DNA of 64,000 nt. Origin: Alicyclobacillus acidocaldarius subsp. acidocaldarius Tc-4-1. GTDB taxonomy: Bacteria; Bacillota; Bacilli; Alicyclobacillales; Alicyclobacillaceae. The DNA is taken from assembly GCF_000219875.1 (NCBI RefSeq), contig NC_017167.1:786765-850764 (forward strand). Reading direction: 5' to 3'. The position numbers and the translations under genes are program-made. The notes beneath the pieces were generated by a model. The model searched no databases and was not told the DNA's origin. It was given only the letters and a program-made list of their open reading frames with translations. Numbering within the stretch: the first letter of the stretch is position 1; each line of letters begins with the position of its first letter. Below are positions 10,147 to 19,531 of this stretch, in pieces.

Positions 10147-10224
10147 GAGGCTATGTAACCGCTATCGAAACGAGGCGCCTGTCTGCTGTCACGGCCCGTG
10201 GGCGCCCGACGAGGAGGCTCGTAC

Positions 10225-11337
10225 ATGTCTGAAGCGTACAGACCCGGTTTGGAGAATGTGATCGCGTGTGAGACGGAGATCTCGTTCCTGGATGTCGATC
10301 ACGAAGAGATTGTCCTGCGCGGGTACGACCTGATCGATCTCGCCAAGAAAGTGTCGTATATTGATATCGTTGGCCTGCTGATTGACAAGCGCTTGCCTAA
10401 CGACGAAGAACGGCGAGACATTGAGCGCGCGCTGAAGTCGCATCGCCAGGTCCCATTGAACATTTGGGCCATCCTCAAGCAGCTTCCGCCGACCACGCAC
10501 CCCATGGACATGTTGCGCACCGGGGTCTCGGCGCTCTCGGGGTTTGATCCGAATCTCGAGGATCAGTCGCCCGCGGCGAATCGGCAGCGCGCGATGCGGC
10601 TCCTAGCCCAGGTGCCACAGATTGTCGCGGCAAGCCATCACATCGCGCACGGGCGAGATCCGATTCCGCCCAAGGACGACTTGTCGTTTGTGGCAAATGG
10701 CTTGTATATGATCACGGGGCGCGAGCCGAGCGCGGATGAGGTCAAGTACTTTGATCAGGTGCTCATGGTGTACTGTGAGCACGAGCTGCCGAACTCCACT
10801 TTCGCGGCGCGCGTCATCACGTCCACGCTGTCCGACATGTACGGGGCGCTGACGGGCGCGGTAGCTTCGCTCAAGGGACCACTGCACGGCGGCGCGAACG
10901 AGGCGGTCATGGAGATGTTGCTCGAAGCCGAGACCGTGGAAGGCTTCGAACGGATGATCCGGGAAAAGCTCGCAAACAAGGAGAAGATCATGGGGTTCGG
11001 CCATCGCGTGTACATGCGCAAGATGGATCCCCGCGCCCAAATGATGAAGGAAGCGCTGCAAGAGATGGCCGGATCGAATCCCGAGGCCAAGAAGTGGCTT
11101 GACATGTGCGTGGCCGGCGAGACCATCATGCGGGACGAGAAGGGGCTGTATCCGAACCTCGACTACTACGCGGCGCCGGTCATGTATATGCTTGGTATCC
11201 CGGTTCCGCTCTTCACACCGGTGTTCTTCGCGGCGCGCGTCGTGGGGCTTTCGGCGCACGTCATGGAGCAGTTGGCGAACAACCGCATTTTCCGCCCGCG
11301 CGTGCTGTACAAAGGGCCGCGCGGCCTGAAGGCGTAA
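10225..11337 (+). CDS. mmgD: Citrate synthase / 2-methylcitrate synthase
   Basis: A 370-residue type I citrate synthase-fold protein. It keeps [11 protein letters not shown] and [14 protein letters not shown], which contain the catalytic histidines, and the C-terminal [11 protein letters not shown] region. Length matches Bacillus MmgD/CitZ-type enzymes. Start at ATG 10225 has GAGGAGG 6-7 bases upstream. The next genes encode 2-methylcitrate dehydratase and 2-methylisocitrate lyase homologues, so the physiological reaction is probably propionyl-CoA + oxaloacetate to 2-methylcitrate. Activity with acetyl-CoA as the main citrate synthase cannot be excluded from sequence. Confidence 0.88.
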   Translation: MSEAYRPGLENVIACETEISFLDVDHEEIVLRGYDLIDLAKKVSYIDIVGLLIDKRLPNDEERRDIERALKSHRQVPLNIWAILKQLPPTTHPMDMLRTGVSALSGFDPNLEDQSPAANRQRAMRLLAQVPQIVAASHHIAHGRDPIPPKDDLSFVANGLYMITGREPSADEVKYFDQVLMVYCEHELPNSTFAARVITSTLSDMYGALTGAVASLKGPLHGGANEAVMEMLLEAETVEGFERMIREKLANKEKIMGFGHRVYMRKMDPRAQMMKEALQEMAGSNPEAKKWLDMCVAGETIMRDEKGLYPNLDYYAAPVMYMLGIPVPLFTPVFFAARVVGLSAHVMEQLANNRIFRPRVLYKGPRGLKA

Positions 11338-11426
11338 ATCGGCGGAGGAGCCGGCTCTTTCATATTCGACCGTATGAGCGGGCGGCGCTGCCGCCCGGCA
11401 CTTTGCTGTGCGCAGGGGGATTGACG

Positions 11427-12872
11427 ATGAGTGCAACCGTGGATCGCCAGGGCGGTCGCCCGTTTGACGACGTGATTGTACAAATGACGGACTACGTGAT
11501 GAAGCCGGAGGTCGCGAGCGACGAGGCGCTTCACATCGCGCGCCACGTGCTCATGGATACCATCGGTGTGGGGCTGCTCGCGCTCTCCTTCCCGGAATGC
11601 GCGAAGCACATCGGGCCGTACGTGCCTGGGGCCGCCATGCCGGGGGGCGTGCGGGTGCCGGGCACGAAGTACGAGCTCGATCCGGTCCAGGCCGCGTTCA
11701 ACATCGGCGCGATGATCCGCTGGCTCGACTATAACGACACGTGGCTCGCCATGGAGTGGGGCCACCCTTCGGACAACCTAGGCGGTATCCTGGCCGTAGC
11801 CGATTATGTGAGCCGGGAGGCGCGCAAAAGGGGGCAAAAACCCTTGACGGTGCGTCAGTTGCTCGAACGCATGGTGCAGGCGCACGAGATTCAGGGTGTG
11901 CTCGCGCTCGAGAACAGCCTGAACCGCCGAGGGCTCGATCACGTCCTGTTCGTGAAAGTGGCTTCGACCGCCGTCACCACGGCGATGCTCGGCGGTTCAA
12001 GGGAGCAGATTCAGAACGCCATCTCGAACGCGTGGATCGACAACGCGCCGCTTCGCACGTATCGCCACGCGCCAAACACGGGCTCCCGCAAGTCGTGGGC
12101 GGCGGGCGACGCGACGAGCCGCGCCGTGTGGCTCGCGTTTATGGCGCTGCGCGACGAGATGGGCTACCCGAGCGCGCTCACGGCGCCCCAGTGGGGATTC
12201 AACGACGTGGTCATGGGCGGAAAGCCCATTGTGCTGGCGCGGCCGCTCGGCTCGTACGTGATGGAGAACGTGCTTTTGAAGATCTCGTTCCCCGCCGAGT
12301 TCCATGCGCAGACGGCGGTGGAGTGCGCGTTCCAGTTGCATCCGCTCGTGAAAGACCGCCTCGACGAGATCGAGCGCATCGTCATCACGACGCACGAGTC
12401 CGCGATTCGCATCATCGACAAGAAGGGGCCGCTCCACAATCCGGCGGATCGAGATCATTGCATTCAATACATGGTCGCGGTGGGGCTCATCTACGGCGAC
12501 CTGCGGGCCGAGCACTACGAGGACGAGACGGCGAGTGATCCGCGGATCGATGCGCTGCGCGAGAAGATGGAGGTCGTCGAGGATCCGCGCTACAGCAAGG
12601 ATTACCTGGATCCGGACAAGCGCTCCATCGCAAACGCGGTTCAAATCTTTTTCCGCGACGGATCACACACCGACAAGGTGGAAGTGGAGTATCCCATCGG
12701 CCATCGCCGCCGCCGCGCGGAAGGGCTGCCGAAGGTCATTGAAAAGTTCCGCGCGAACCTGCTGACGCGCTTTCCGGAGAAGCGCGCCGAGCGAATCCTC
12801 GACCTGTGCCTGGACGCAAACCGGCTGCACGAGACGCCGGTCGACGAGTTCATGGATCTGTTTGTCATCTGA
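11427..12872 (+). CDS. mmgE: MmgE/PrpD family 2-methylcitrate dehydratase
   Basis: A 481-residue MmgE/PrpD-fold protein. The signature region is [20 protein letters not shown] near residues 97-116, followed by [13 protein letters not shown] and the later [20 protein letters not shown]. The family dehydrates 2-methylcitrate to 2-methyl-cis-aconitate (cofactor-free in PrpD; MmgE can be bifunctional with aconitase activity). The ATG at 11427 follows the synthase gene by about 90 bases with only a modest ribosome site (GGGGGA). The lyase follows 15 bases later, consistent with one operon for the methylcitrate cycle. Confidence 0.9.
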   Translation: MSATVDRQGGRPFDDVIVQMTDYVMKPEVASDEALHIARHVLMDTIGVGLLALSFPECAKHIGPYVPGAAMPGGVRVPGTKYELDPVQAAFNIGAMIRWLDYNDTWLAMEWGHPSDNLGGILAVADYVSREARKRGQKPLTVRQLLERMVQAHEIQGVLALENSLNRRGLDHVLFVKVASTAVTTAMLGGSREQIQNAISNAWIDNAPLRTYRHAPNTGSRKSWAAGDATSRAVWLAFMALRDEMGYPSALTAPQWGFNDVVMGGKPIVLARPLGSYVMENVLLKISFPAEFHAQTAVECAFQLHPLVKDRLDEIERIVITTHESAIRIIDKKGPLHNPADRDHCIQYMVAVGLIYGDLRAEHYEDETASDPRIDALREKMEVVEDPRYSKDYLDPDKRSIANAVQIFFRDGSHTDKVEVEYPIGHRRRRAEGLPKVIEKFRANLLTRFPEKRAERILDLCLDANRLHETPVDEFMDLFVI

Positions 12873-12887
12873 GGGGAGGCGTGAACG

Positions 12888-13811
12888 TTGGCGTGGCTGG
12901 TGGAAGAGCAACCTAGCCAGGAGGAATTGGCCAAGCGGTTCCTGGGGCGCATTCAGGAACCGCGGATCCTCAAAATTCCCGGCGCGCACGACGGGCTGAC
13001 GGCGCGGATCGCCAAGCAGGCGGGGTTTGAAGCCATCTACCTGTCCGGCGCGGCGTACACCGCGAGCCGTGGGCTGCCGGATCTCGGCATCGTCTACTCG
13101 AACGAAGTGGCCGAGCGCGCGGCCGATCTCGTCCGAGCCTCCGGCCTGCCGGTGCTCGTCGATATCGACACCGGGTACGGCGGCGTGCTGAACGTGGCGC
13201 GCACCGCGAAGGAGATGGTCGAGGCGCGCGTGGCGGCGGTTCAGATTGAGGATCAGGTCATGCCCAAGAAGTGCGGGCACTTGAACGGCAAGAAGCTCGT
13301 CGAACCGTCCGAGATGGTGGAGAAGATCCGCATGCTGAAGACCGTGGCGCCGACGCTTGTGGTGGTGGCGCGATCCGACGCCAAAAGCGTGGAAGGACTC
13401 GAAGCGCTCGTGGAGCGCGCGAATCGGTATGTGGCGGCAGGCGCGGACGCCGTGTTCCCGGAGGCCTTGACGACGGAAGAGGAGTTCCGCTATGTTGCGG
13501 AGCGGGTTCGTGTTCCGCTGCTCGCGAACATGACGGAATTCGGGAAGACGCCTTACTACACCGCGGACCAGTTTGAGTCGTGGGGCTATCGCATGGTCAT
13601 TTACCCCGTGACGAGCGTCCGCGTGGCCGCCAAAGCCATTGAGCGCGTTTTCGAAGCGATTCAGCGAGAGGGGACGCAGAAGTCGTTCCTGTCGGAGATG
13701 CAGTCGCGCGAGGAGCTGTACCAAACCATCCGCTACTTCGATTACGAGGCGCTCGACGAGCACATCGCCAAGACGGTGCTCGAGGATTCGATGAAGCGCG
13801 CGGACCGATGA
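12888..13811 (+). CDS. prpB: 2-methylisocitrate lyase
   Basis: A 307-residue isocitrate lyase/PEP mutase superfamily barrel that cleaves 2-methylisocitrate to pyruvate and succinate. Visible motifs are VLVDIDTGYGG (metal binding), VQIEDQVMPKKCGHLNGK with the catalytic KKCGH, and VVARSDAKSVEGLE. It starts at TTG 12888, preceded by GGGGAGG with about 9 bases spacing; no ATG with a better site is in frame nearby. It is the last gene of the methylcitrate operon and is followed directly by an intrinsic terminator. Confidence 0.93.
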   Translation: MAWLVEEQPSQEELAKRFLGRIQEPRILKIPGAHDGLTARIAKQAGFEAIYLSGAAYTASRGLPDLGIVYSNEVAERAADLVRASGLPVLVDIDTGYGGVLNVARTAKEMVEARVAAVQIEDQVMPKKCGHLNGKKLVEPSEMVEKIRMLKTVAPTLVVVARSDAKSVEGLEALVERANRYVAAGADAVFPEALTTEEEFRYVAERVRVPLLANMTEFGKTPYYTADQFESWGYRMVIYPVTSVRVAAKAIERVFEAIQREGTQKSFLSEMQSREELYQTIRYFDYEALDEHIAKTVLEDSMKRADR

Positions 13812-13817
13812 GCATGG

Positions 13818-13844
13818 GGCGGGCCTTTCGGGCCCGCCTTCTTT
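13818..13844 (+). terminator. Intrinsic terminator after the methylcitrate operon
   Basis: An 8-bp perfect stem GGCGGGCC / GGCCCGCC with a TTTCG loop, followed by TTCTTT, lies 7 bases after the prpB stop. Confidence 0.85.
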
Positions 13845-13860
13845 AGGGAGGAAGAGGCGG

Positions 13861-15084
13861 TTGCAGGATCGGTCGCTACCCACCTTGGAGGATATCGAAC
13901 GGGCGAGAGAGCGGATTCGAGGGAGCGCGCTGTATACGCCGCTCGACTACTCCGAGACGTTTTCGCGCCTGTCCGACAACGAGGTTTATCTCAAACTGGA
14001 GAACTTGCAAAAGACGGGATCGTTCAAGCTGCGCGGCGCGCTGAACAAGATCACGGCGCTGGCGGAGATGGGCACCCTCGCTGGCGTCGTCGCTGCGTCC
14101 GCGGGCAATCACGCTCAGGGCGTCGCCTATGCGGCGCGAGGGCGCGGCGTTCCATGCACCATCGTGATGCCGGAAGGGGCGAGCCTCGCCAAAATTATGG
14201 CCACGCAGCGGTACGGGGCGCGCGTGGTGCTCCACGGCGACGACTACGACGCCGCATACGGTCACGCGAGCGAGATCGCCATGCGCGAGGGCCTCACCTA
14301 CATTCATGCGTTTGACGATCCCGACATTATCGCTGGCCAAGGCACGATCGGGCTCGAAATTGCGGAGCAATTGCCGGACGTGAGCGCGGTCATCGTGCCG
14401 ATGGGGGGCGGCGGTCTCGCGGCGGGGATCGCCATCGCGCTCAAATCGCTGCGCCCTGACGTGAAAATCTACGGCGTTCAGGCAAAGGCCGTGCCGGCAT
14501 TTCGCCACGCGCTCGATCTCGGCGCCATCGAGACCGTTCCGGGCGAGCCGACCATCGCGGACGGCATCGCGGTGAGGCGGCCCGGTGCGCTGACGTTCGA
14601 GGCTGCGAAGCGGTACATCGACGACGTGATGGTCGTGGAGGAGGACGAGATCGCCCGCGCGATGATTTTGCTCATGGAGCGCTCGAAGCTCGTGGTGGAG
14701 GGTGCGGCGGCCACCACCATCGCGGCGGTGCTGGGGAAAAAGGTGCCGGCGGGGCTCGGCAAGGTGGTGGCTGTGCTGTCCGGTGGCAACGTCGACGTGG
14801 TGGTGCTGTCGCGGATCATCGAACACGGGCTTGTGGAATCGGGGCGTTACCTGCGCCTCGCCGTGACGATTCAGGACCGCGTGGGCGCGCTCCGCGATCT
14901 GCTCGACATTGTCGCCCGGCTCCGCGCGAACGTACTCACGGTGCACCATCAGCGGGTGGGATCGCACATCCACCTCGGGCAGACGGAGGTCGAGATCGAC
15001 CTTGAGACGCGCGATCACGCCCACATTCGCCTGATCTGCGACACGCTGCGCCAGGCGGGGTACGAGCCGGTCATCCGCGATTGA
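13861..15084 (+). CDS. ilvA: Threonine dehydratase (ammonia-lyase) with C-terminal ACT domain
   Basis: A 407-residue fold-type II PLP enzyme. KTGSFKLRGALNK near residues 51-63 holds the Schiff-base lysine, ASAGNHAQGVAYAA binds PLP phosphate and GGGGLAAG is the glycine loop. Residues from about 330 form one ACT-like domain (RYLRLAVTIQDRVGALRDLL). This length and single ACT domain fit the TdcB/YbjT-like group rather than the 500-residue IlvA with two ACT domains, so the product is 2-oxobutanoate for isoleucine synthesis or threonine catabolism. 2-Oxobutanoate can yield propionyl-CoA, which fits the position beside methylcitrate genes. Start at TTG 13861 with GGGAGGA upstream. Confidence 0.88.
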   Translation: MQDRSLPTLEDIERARERIRGSALYTPLDYSETFSRLSDNEVYLKLENLQKTGSFKLRGALNKITALAEMGTLAGVVAASAGNHAQGVAYAARGRGVPCTIVMPEGASLAKIMATQRYGARVVLHGDDYDAAYGHASEIAMREGLTYIHAFDDPDIIAGQGTIGLEIAEQLPDVSAVIVPMGGGGLAAGIAIALKSLRPDVKIYGVQAKAVPAFRHALDLGAIETVPGEPTIADGIAVRRPGALTFEAAKRYIDDVMVVEEDEIARAMILLMERSKLVVEGAAATTIAAVLGKKVPAGLGKVVAVLSGGNVDVVVLSRIIEHGLVESGRYLRLAVTIQDRVGALRDLLDIVARLRANVLTVHHQRVGSHIHLGQTEVEIDLETRDHAHIRLICDTLRQAGYEPVIRD

Positions 15085-15325
15085 TGGCCGGCGAGGCCGG
15101 ACCCGTTGGCCGCGATGCGCGCGGCCCCTCGCTGCTCGATAGGATCTGGTGCCTCCTTCTTACCGTGTGATGAGGTCGAACGAGGGAGGTGGCGGGGTGT
15201 CCAAGCCGGAGCGCAAAGGCGACGTTCGCCGCCGGCATTTCCCGATCTCGCCATGGACGTCGGCGTTCTCCGTGATTTAGTGAGCGAGCGCAAAACGCTC
15301 GGTAGGCATCGAAAGAGGGCCGGGT

Positions 15326-15907
15326 TTAGACCCAGCCCCCGCCGTTATTGTTTGGGTCGTCAAACGGCCCATTCTGAAAACCGTCATCGCGAAAATCCAC
15401 CTGGTTGTCCCAGGGCTCACCCGATCCCCAGTCCTGAACTTGTCCCGGATCCACCGGGTTACCATTCGGATCATAGATGCCGCTGTGATCCATCATCATT
15501 TGCTGCTGCAACTGTTCGATCTCGTCCTGCTGAATGATGTTCTGCTGCAGAAGCGCGTCAATCATCTGCTGATCTTCCATTTGGCGGAACATCTCGTACT
15601 GCATGGCGTCGATCCGGCCTTGCTCGAAGAGCCACGACAACAGTGCACCGGCCGCCATGCCGCCGAGGAATGAACCGGCGCCGCCAAACCCAGGCCGATA
15701 GCCGCCGTACGGCGGTGTCACGTCGTACGTCGGGCCATAGTTCGGTCCGTAATTGGACTGAAACGGTCCCTGCTGGTACGGACCGCTCTGATACGACTGG
15801 AATGGTCCGCGGCGGTACACAGGGCCGCCTTGCGTGCGGCGCGCGAACAGAAGCACCAGCAGAATGACGATCACGACGAGCAGAAGGATGACCAACAAAG
15901 GGCTCAC
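15326..15907 (-). CDS. Hypothetical protein, N-terminal membrane anchor, Gln/Gly/Pro-rich
   Basis: A 193-residue protein that I cannot assign. Residues 1-22 form one strongly hydrophobic segment (SPLLVILLLVVIVILLVLLF) followed by RR. Residues 30-75 are rich in Tyr, Gly, Gln and Pro. A short glycine/alanine hydrophobic patch (GSFLGGMAAGALLSWLFEQG) follows, then a Gln/Met-rich helix with coiled-coil character and an Asn/Gly/Asp-rich tail. A surface or sporulation role is possible but not supported by any motif. The 240 bases between ilvA and this gene hold no recognisable gene. Confidence 0.65.
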   Translation of the reverse strand: MSPLLVILLLVVIVILLVLLFARRTQGGPVYRRGPFQSYQSGPYQQGPFQSNYGPNYGPTYDVTPPYGGYRPGFGGAGSFLGGMAAGALLSWLFEQGRIDAMQYEMFRQMEDQQMIDALLQQNIIQQDEIEQLQQQMMMDHSGIYDPNGNPVDPGQVQDWGSGEPWDNQVDFRDDGFQNGPFDDPNNNGGGWV

Positions 15908-15977
15908 CTCGCCTGAGTGGTATCCTTATCATAGCGCGATTTCTGGTCTTCAAACCACCGCGCTTGCGAAAAAAGTG

Positions 15978-16005
15978 TTGCAATCGGTGTCGAGCGTGCT
16001 ATAAT
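15978..16005 (+). promoter_or_regulatory. Sigma-A promoter of the Clp ATPase gene
   Basis: TTGCAA at 15978-15983 and TATAAT at 16000-16005 are separated by 16 bases. CtsR-like repeats begin immediately downstream. Confidence 0.75.
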
Positions 16006-16022
16006 TGGTCAAGGAAAGGCAA

Positions 16023-16067
16023 GGTCAACTATCGACTAAAGGTCAAAGTTAGTCAACATCAATCAAC
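16023..16067 (+). promoter_or_regulatory. Tandem CtsR-like heptad operator
   Basis: Heptads matching the CtsR half-site (RGTCARA-like) recur: GGTCAAC at 16023, GGTCAAA at 16041, AGTCAAC at 16051 and AATCAAC at 16061. The last three have the 3-base spacers diagnostic of CtsR boxes. A further half-site GGTCAAG at 16007 abuts the -10 box. The array covers the transcription start region, as expected for a repressor of clp heat-shock genes. Confidence 0.75.
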
Positions 16068-16164
16068 GATCGAGACGTGGGCGGGCGCTTGAGATTCGCA
16101 AGGTTTTGTGTCTCAGCCCGCTTACGTCCGTGCAGAGGTGTCCGTAAGGCTGGAGGTGGCCATC

Positions 16165-18195
16165 ATGCCATTCATCAATCCGGAGTTTATCCTGGGCGGG
16201 GGGTTCCCGCTTGATGATTGGTTTCGTCAAATGAGCGGCCAACCTGTCGGGCAGCCCGTGCAGACGCTGTCCGGGGGTGGCAAGAACGGCGGGGTGCTCG
16301 AACAGTTTGGCCGCAATCTCACCGAGCTGGCGAAAGCGGGGAAGATCGATCCCCTCATTGGCCGCGAGGACGAGATCGAGCGCACGCTGGAAATCCTGAA
16401 CCGGCGCAACAAGAACAATCCCGTGCTCATCGGTGAACCTGGCGTCGGGAAGACGGCCATTGTCGAAGGCATCGCCCTGCGCATGGCCGAAGGGCGGGTG
16501 CCGAAGAAGCTGTTGGGCAAGACCATCTATGCGCTCGACGTGGCTTCCCTGGTGGCAGACACCGGGATCCGGGGCCAATTCGAGAGCCGCATGAAGCAAC
16601 TCATTGCCGAACTCGAGTCTCGCCAGGACGTTATTGCGTTCATCGACGAGATCCATCTCTTGGTCGGGGCCGGCGCTTCGCAGGGCGGGCTCGACGCGGG
16701 GAACATCCTCAAGCCTGCGTTGGCGCGCGGAGATATCCAGGTCATTGGGGCCACGACGCTCGACGAATACCGTCAAATCGAGAAGGATCCGGCGCTCGAG
16801 CGCAGGTTTCAGCCCGTCATGGTGGACGAGCCGTCCGTCGAGGAGGCCGTGCGCATTCTCGAAGGATTGCGGCCGCGGTATGAGGCATATCACGGGGTGC
16901 GTTACACAGACGAGGCGGTGCGCGCCTGCGTGACGCTGTCTCACCGGTATATCGGCGATCGGTTTCTGCCAGACAAGGCCATCGACCTCATGGACGAGGC
17001 CGGATCGAAGGCTAACTTGCAGTACGGCGGGGATCGCGCGAGCATCGAGGAGCGCCTCGCCGCCATCGCGAGAGAAAAGGAGTTGGCCATTCGCCAGGAG
17101 GCCTACGAGCGAGCGGCCGCGTTGAAGGCCGAAGAGGAGAAGCTTCGAGCGGAACTGGCTCATGCGGCGGGCGGGCCTGACGTGCCCGTCGTCGACGAGG
17201 AGCAGATTGCGGCGATTGTCGAGGCGAAGACGGGCATCCCGGTCACGAGGATGCAGGCCGATGAGCAGGCCAAGCTCAAGAACCTGGAGGCCGATCTCGC
17301 CTCCGTCGTGATCGGCCAGGACGAGGCGGTGCGCCAAGTGGCGCGCGCTATTCGCCGGAGCCGGGTGGGGCTGCGGAGGGGCGACCGGCCCATCGGGAGT
17401 TTCTTGTTCGTGGGTCCCACGGGCGTGGGGAAGACCGAGATGGCTCGGAGACTCGCGGAACTTCTCTTCGGATCGAAGGACGCGATGATCCGGCTCGACA
17501 TGAGCGAGTACATGGAGAAGCATTCGGTGTCGAAGCTCATCGGCGCGCCGCCTGGGTATGTCGGCTACGAGCAGGCGGGCCAGTTGACGGAGCAGGTTCG
17601 TCGCCACCCGTACAGCCTCATTTTGGTGGACGAGATCGAAAAGGCGCACCCGGACGTGCAGCATATCTTCCTCCAGATCATGGAGGACGGGCGCCTGACC
17701 GACAGCCAAGGTCGTACGGTGAGCTTCAAGGACACGCTCATCATCATGACGTCGAATGCGGGCGAGGTGGAACGGAAAAGCCACGTCGGCTTTACGACGA
17801 AACGCGATGAGGAAGCGCGCGCCGACGTCGATCTCGGCGATTTGTCGGCCTACTTCAAGCCGGAGTTTCTCAACCGGTTTGACGCCATTGTCCGGTTCCG
17901 TCCGTTGGGGCAGGCCGAGGTGCGGCGCATTGTCGAGTTGATGCTCGCCGAGGTTCGCGAGCTTCTCTCGGAGCGCGGGGTGACGCTTTCCTGGAGTGAA
18001 GAGGCCGTGCACTGGTTGGCGGAGCGCGGTTATCACCCTTCATTCGGGGCGCGGCCGCTTCGGCGCACGGTACAGACCTACGTCGAAGATCCGATTGCAG
18101 ATCGCCTGATCGACGAAGCTGTACACGAGGTGCGGCTGGACGTGGAAGGAGACGCTCTCGTGGTGCGGACGCCAGAGCCTGTTCTGGCCGCGTGA
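16165..18195 (+). CDS. clpE: ClpC/ClpE-type AAA+ ATPase lacking the N-terminal Clp-N domain
   Basis: A 676-residue HSP100 protein with two AAA+ modules. D1 has Walker A GEPGVGKT near residues 98-105 and Walker B FIDEIH. A UVR-like coiled segment follows (EAYERAAALKAEEEKLRAEL). D2 has GPTGVGKTE and VDEIEKAH. A VGF tripeptide in SHVGFTTKR sits where ClpP-docking loops occur. The roughly 50-residue N-terminus (starting MPFINPEFILGG) has neither the Clp-N repeats of ClpC nor the zinc finger of ClpE, so substrate selection may differ. Start at ATG 16165 has GGAGGTGG 7 bases upstream. Upstream CtsR-like boxes predict heat-shock control. The gene symbol is tentative. Confidence 0.85.
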   Translation: MPFINPEFILGGGFPLDDWFRQMSGQPVGQPVQTLSGGGKNGGVLEQFGRNLTELAKAGKIDPLIGREDEIERTLEILNRRNKNNPVLIGEPGVGKTAIVEGIALRMAEGRVPKKLLGKTIYALDVASLVADTGIRGQFESRMKQLIAELESRQDVIAFIDEIHLLVGAGASQGGLDAGNILKPALARGDIQVIGATTLDEYRQIEKDPALERRFQPVMVDEPSVEEAVRILEGLRPRYEAYHGVRYTDEAVRACVTLSHRYIGDRFLPDKAIDLMDEAGSKANLQYGGDRASIEERLAAIAREKELAIRQEAYERAAALKAEEEKLRAELAHAAGGPDVPVVDEEQIAAIVEAKTGIPVTRMQADEQAKLKNLEADLASVVIGQDEAVRQVARAIRRSRVGLRRGDRPIGSFLFVGPTGVGKTEMARRLAELLFGSKDAMIRLDMSEYMEKHSVSKLIGAPPGYVGYEQAGQLTEQVRRHPYSLILVDEIEKAHPDVQHIFLQIMEDGRLTDSQGRTVSFKDTLIIMTSNAGEVERKSHVGFTTKRDEEARADVDLGDLSAYFKPEFLNRFDAIVRFRPLGQAEVRRIVELMLAEVRELLSERGVTLSWSEEAVHWLAERGYHPSFGARPLRRTVQTYVEDPIADRLIDEAVHEVRLDVEGDALVVRTPEPVLAA

Positions 18196-18204
18196 CAAAG
18201 ATGA

Positions 18205-18244
18205 GCGCGGGGTGCTCCATATCAGGGGTCCCCGCGCTTTTGGT
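18205..18244 (+). terminator. Intrinsic terminator after the Clp ATPase gene
   Basis: An 8-bp stem GCGCGGGG / CCCCGCGC with a 17-base loop is followed by TTTTGGTTT. It lies between convergent genes and could serve the plus strand. Confidence 0.7.
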
Positions 18245-18250
18245 TTCTCA

Positions 18251-18601
18251 TCACCAGAAGAAAAGCCCGAATAGCGCGTAGATGATGAGAAACGGCACGG
18301 CCCAGCGCACCCACGCACCTCCATAGCCGTATCCCGGGCCAGGGACGCCATAGGGGGGAGCACCGTATCCGGGGCCGCCCATGGGACCTGGGCCGAAGCC
18401 GCCGTACGCGAGGACGGGATCGACACCCGCCGCATCACCATCTGTAAGAACCAGGGACGGCACGGCCTGCGATCGCGGAGACAGCACGATGACGCGCCCA
18501 TCCTCCGTCACCCGCTCAATCAAGCCGTGGTGCTGTCCGTATGGGGTGCGAAACGTGACCCAGCGCCCGACGAGGCGCTCGCATTCAGCTTTTGTGCACA
18601 T
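18251..18601 (-). CDS. Hypothetical small protein with Gly/Pro/Tyr-rich middle and C-terminal membrane segment
   Basis: A 116-residue protein with no recognised family. Residues 1-60 look like a small beta domain (GRWVTFRTPYGQHHGLIERVTEDGR), which resembles short Bacillus proteins that bind surfaces or coats, but I cannot name one. Residues 67-98 are Gly/Pro/Tyr rich. The last 20 residues are hydrophobic and aromatic (VRWAVPFLIIYALFGLFFW), a likely membrane anchor. The ATG at 18601 is chosen because GGGGGGTG lies 8 bases upstream; the frame continues further without a ribosome site. Confidence 0.65.
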   Translation of the reverse strand: MCTKAECERLVGRWVTFRTPYGQHHGLIERVTEDGRVIVLSPRSQAVPSLVLTDGDAAGVDPVLAYGGFGPGPMGGPGYGAPPYGVPGPGYGYGGAWVRWAVPFLIIYALFGLFFW

Positions 18602-18740
18602 GGTTTCACCCCCCAACATAATCCCACGATATGCCGCGGACGGCCTCGCTGCCGCGGTCGTTGCCCAGGGGGCGATGCGCCCAGCCGGAGGGGCGTACGG
18701 GATGAGACGGGCAGGCAAAATCTCAAAATTCACTCGAGTT

Positions 18741-18753
18741 TGTTTTGAAAACA
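18741..18753 (+). promoter_or_regulatory. 13-bp perfect palindrome upstream of ubiX
   Basis: TGTTTT-G-AAAACA lies 20 bases before a -10-like TATACT at 18773-18778, about where a -35 region would be. It is a candidate operator for the ubiX-ubiD gene group. Confidence 0.4.
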
Positions 18754-18817
18754 GACCTTAAGTGGCTCGCGCTATACTCAGGGCTACTGAGCAGGAGTAG
18801 ACAGGAGACGATTCGCC

Positions 18818-19411
18818 ATGCGCATTGTAGTCGGAGTGACGGGCGCTACAGGAGCCGTCCTCGCCGTCCGCACGCTTCGAGCTCTGACCAACCTTGGTGT
18901 TGAGACGCACCTCATCTGTTCGCGCTGGGCAGAGACCACCCTGAAATTAGAGACGGATCTCTCGCTCGCCGATCTCTATAGCCTGGCATCCGTCGTTCAC
19001 CGGGTAGATAACCTCGCTGCTTCGATTGCGAGCGGCTCCTATCGAACGGACGGGATGGTTGTCGTGCCCTGCAGCATGAAGACGCTGGCTGCCATTCGCA
19101 TGGGGCTCAGCGACAACTTGATTGTGAGAGCGGCGGACGTGACCCTCAAAGAGCGGCGACAGCTCGTTCTCGTCGTTCGTGAGGCGCCGCTTCACGAGCT
19201 TCACCTGGAAAACATGCATGCGCTCGCGCGCGCTGGCGCGGTAATCTTTCCGCCCGTTCTGGGTTTCTACCATCGACCGCGTACGCTGGACGACGTGATC
19301 GATCACGTCGTGGGACGCATCCTCGATCAGTTCGGTCTGTCGATGCCAGTCCCGCGATGGGGAGAGCCTGCGCCGCAAGGCGGTGCTTCCAACGAATCGA
19401 CCCCACTTTGA
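18818..19411 (+). CDS. ubiX: UbiX-family flavin prenyltransferase
   Basis: A 197-residue flavoprotein of the UbiX/Pad1 family. The N-terminal GVTGATGAVLAVRTL binds FMN, and VVPCSMKTLAAIRMGLSDNL and RREAPLHELHLENM-like segments match the family's dimethylallyl phosphate site (here VREAPLHELHLENM). The enzyme prenylates FMN to make prFMN, the cofactor of UbiD decarboxylases. A UbiD homologue follows at once, so this gene most likely matures that enzyme. Start at ATG 18818; upstream AGGAGA gives a suitable ribosome site. Confidence 0.93.
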   Translation: MRIVVGVTGATGAVLAVRTLRALTNLGVETHLICSRWAETTLKLETDLSLADLYSLASVVHRVDNLAASIASGSYRTDGMVVVPCSMKTLAAIRMGLSDNLIVRAADVTLKERRQLVLVVREAPLHELHLENMHALARAGAVIFPPVLGFYHRPRTLDDVIDHVVGRILDQFGLSMPVPRWGEPAPQGGASNESTPL

Positions 19412-19460
19412 AGTCTTGCCTGATGAAAATTCACTTTATTTACGACTTATCATCGGATGA

Positions 19461-19489
19461 TTCACAAGATACTTAATTCCGTCTATGAT
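19461..19489 (+). promoter_or_regulatory. Possible internal promoter before ubiD
   Basis: TTCACA at 19461-19466 and TATGAT at 19484-19489 are 17 bases apart in a locally AT-rich stretch between ubiX and ubiD. Confidence 0.4.
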
Positions 19490-19531
19490 CCATATCACAC
19501 GTCGCAGTCAGCGCGGCGGGAGGCGAAAGTC

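Noticed and set aside
15085-15325. Possible T-box or other riboswitch between ilvA and the next gene
   Set aside because: No T-box core sequence or antiterminator was found, and the downstream gene is on the other strand.
16063-18036. 657-codon minus-strand open frame
   Set aside because: Antisense to the Clp ATPase, whose two Walker motifs are unambiguous; no ribosome site.
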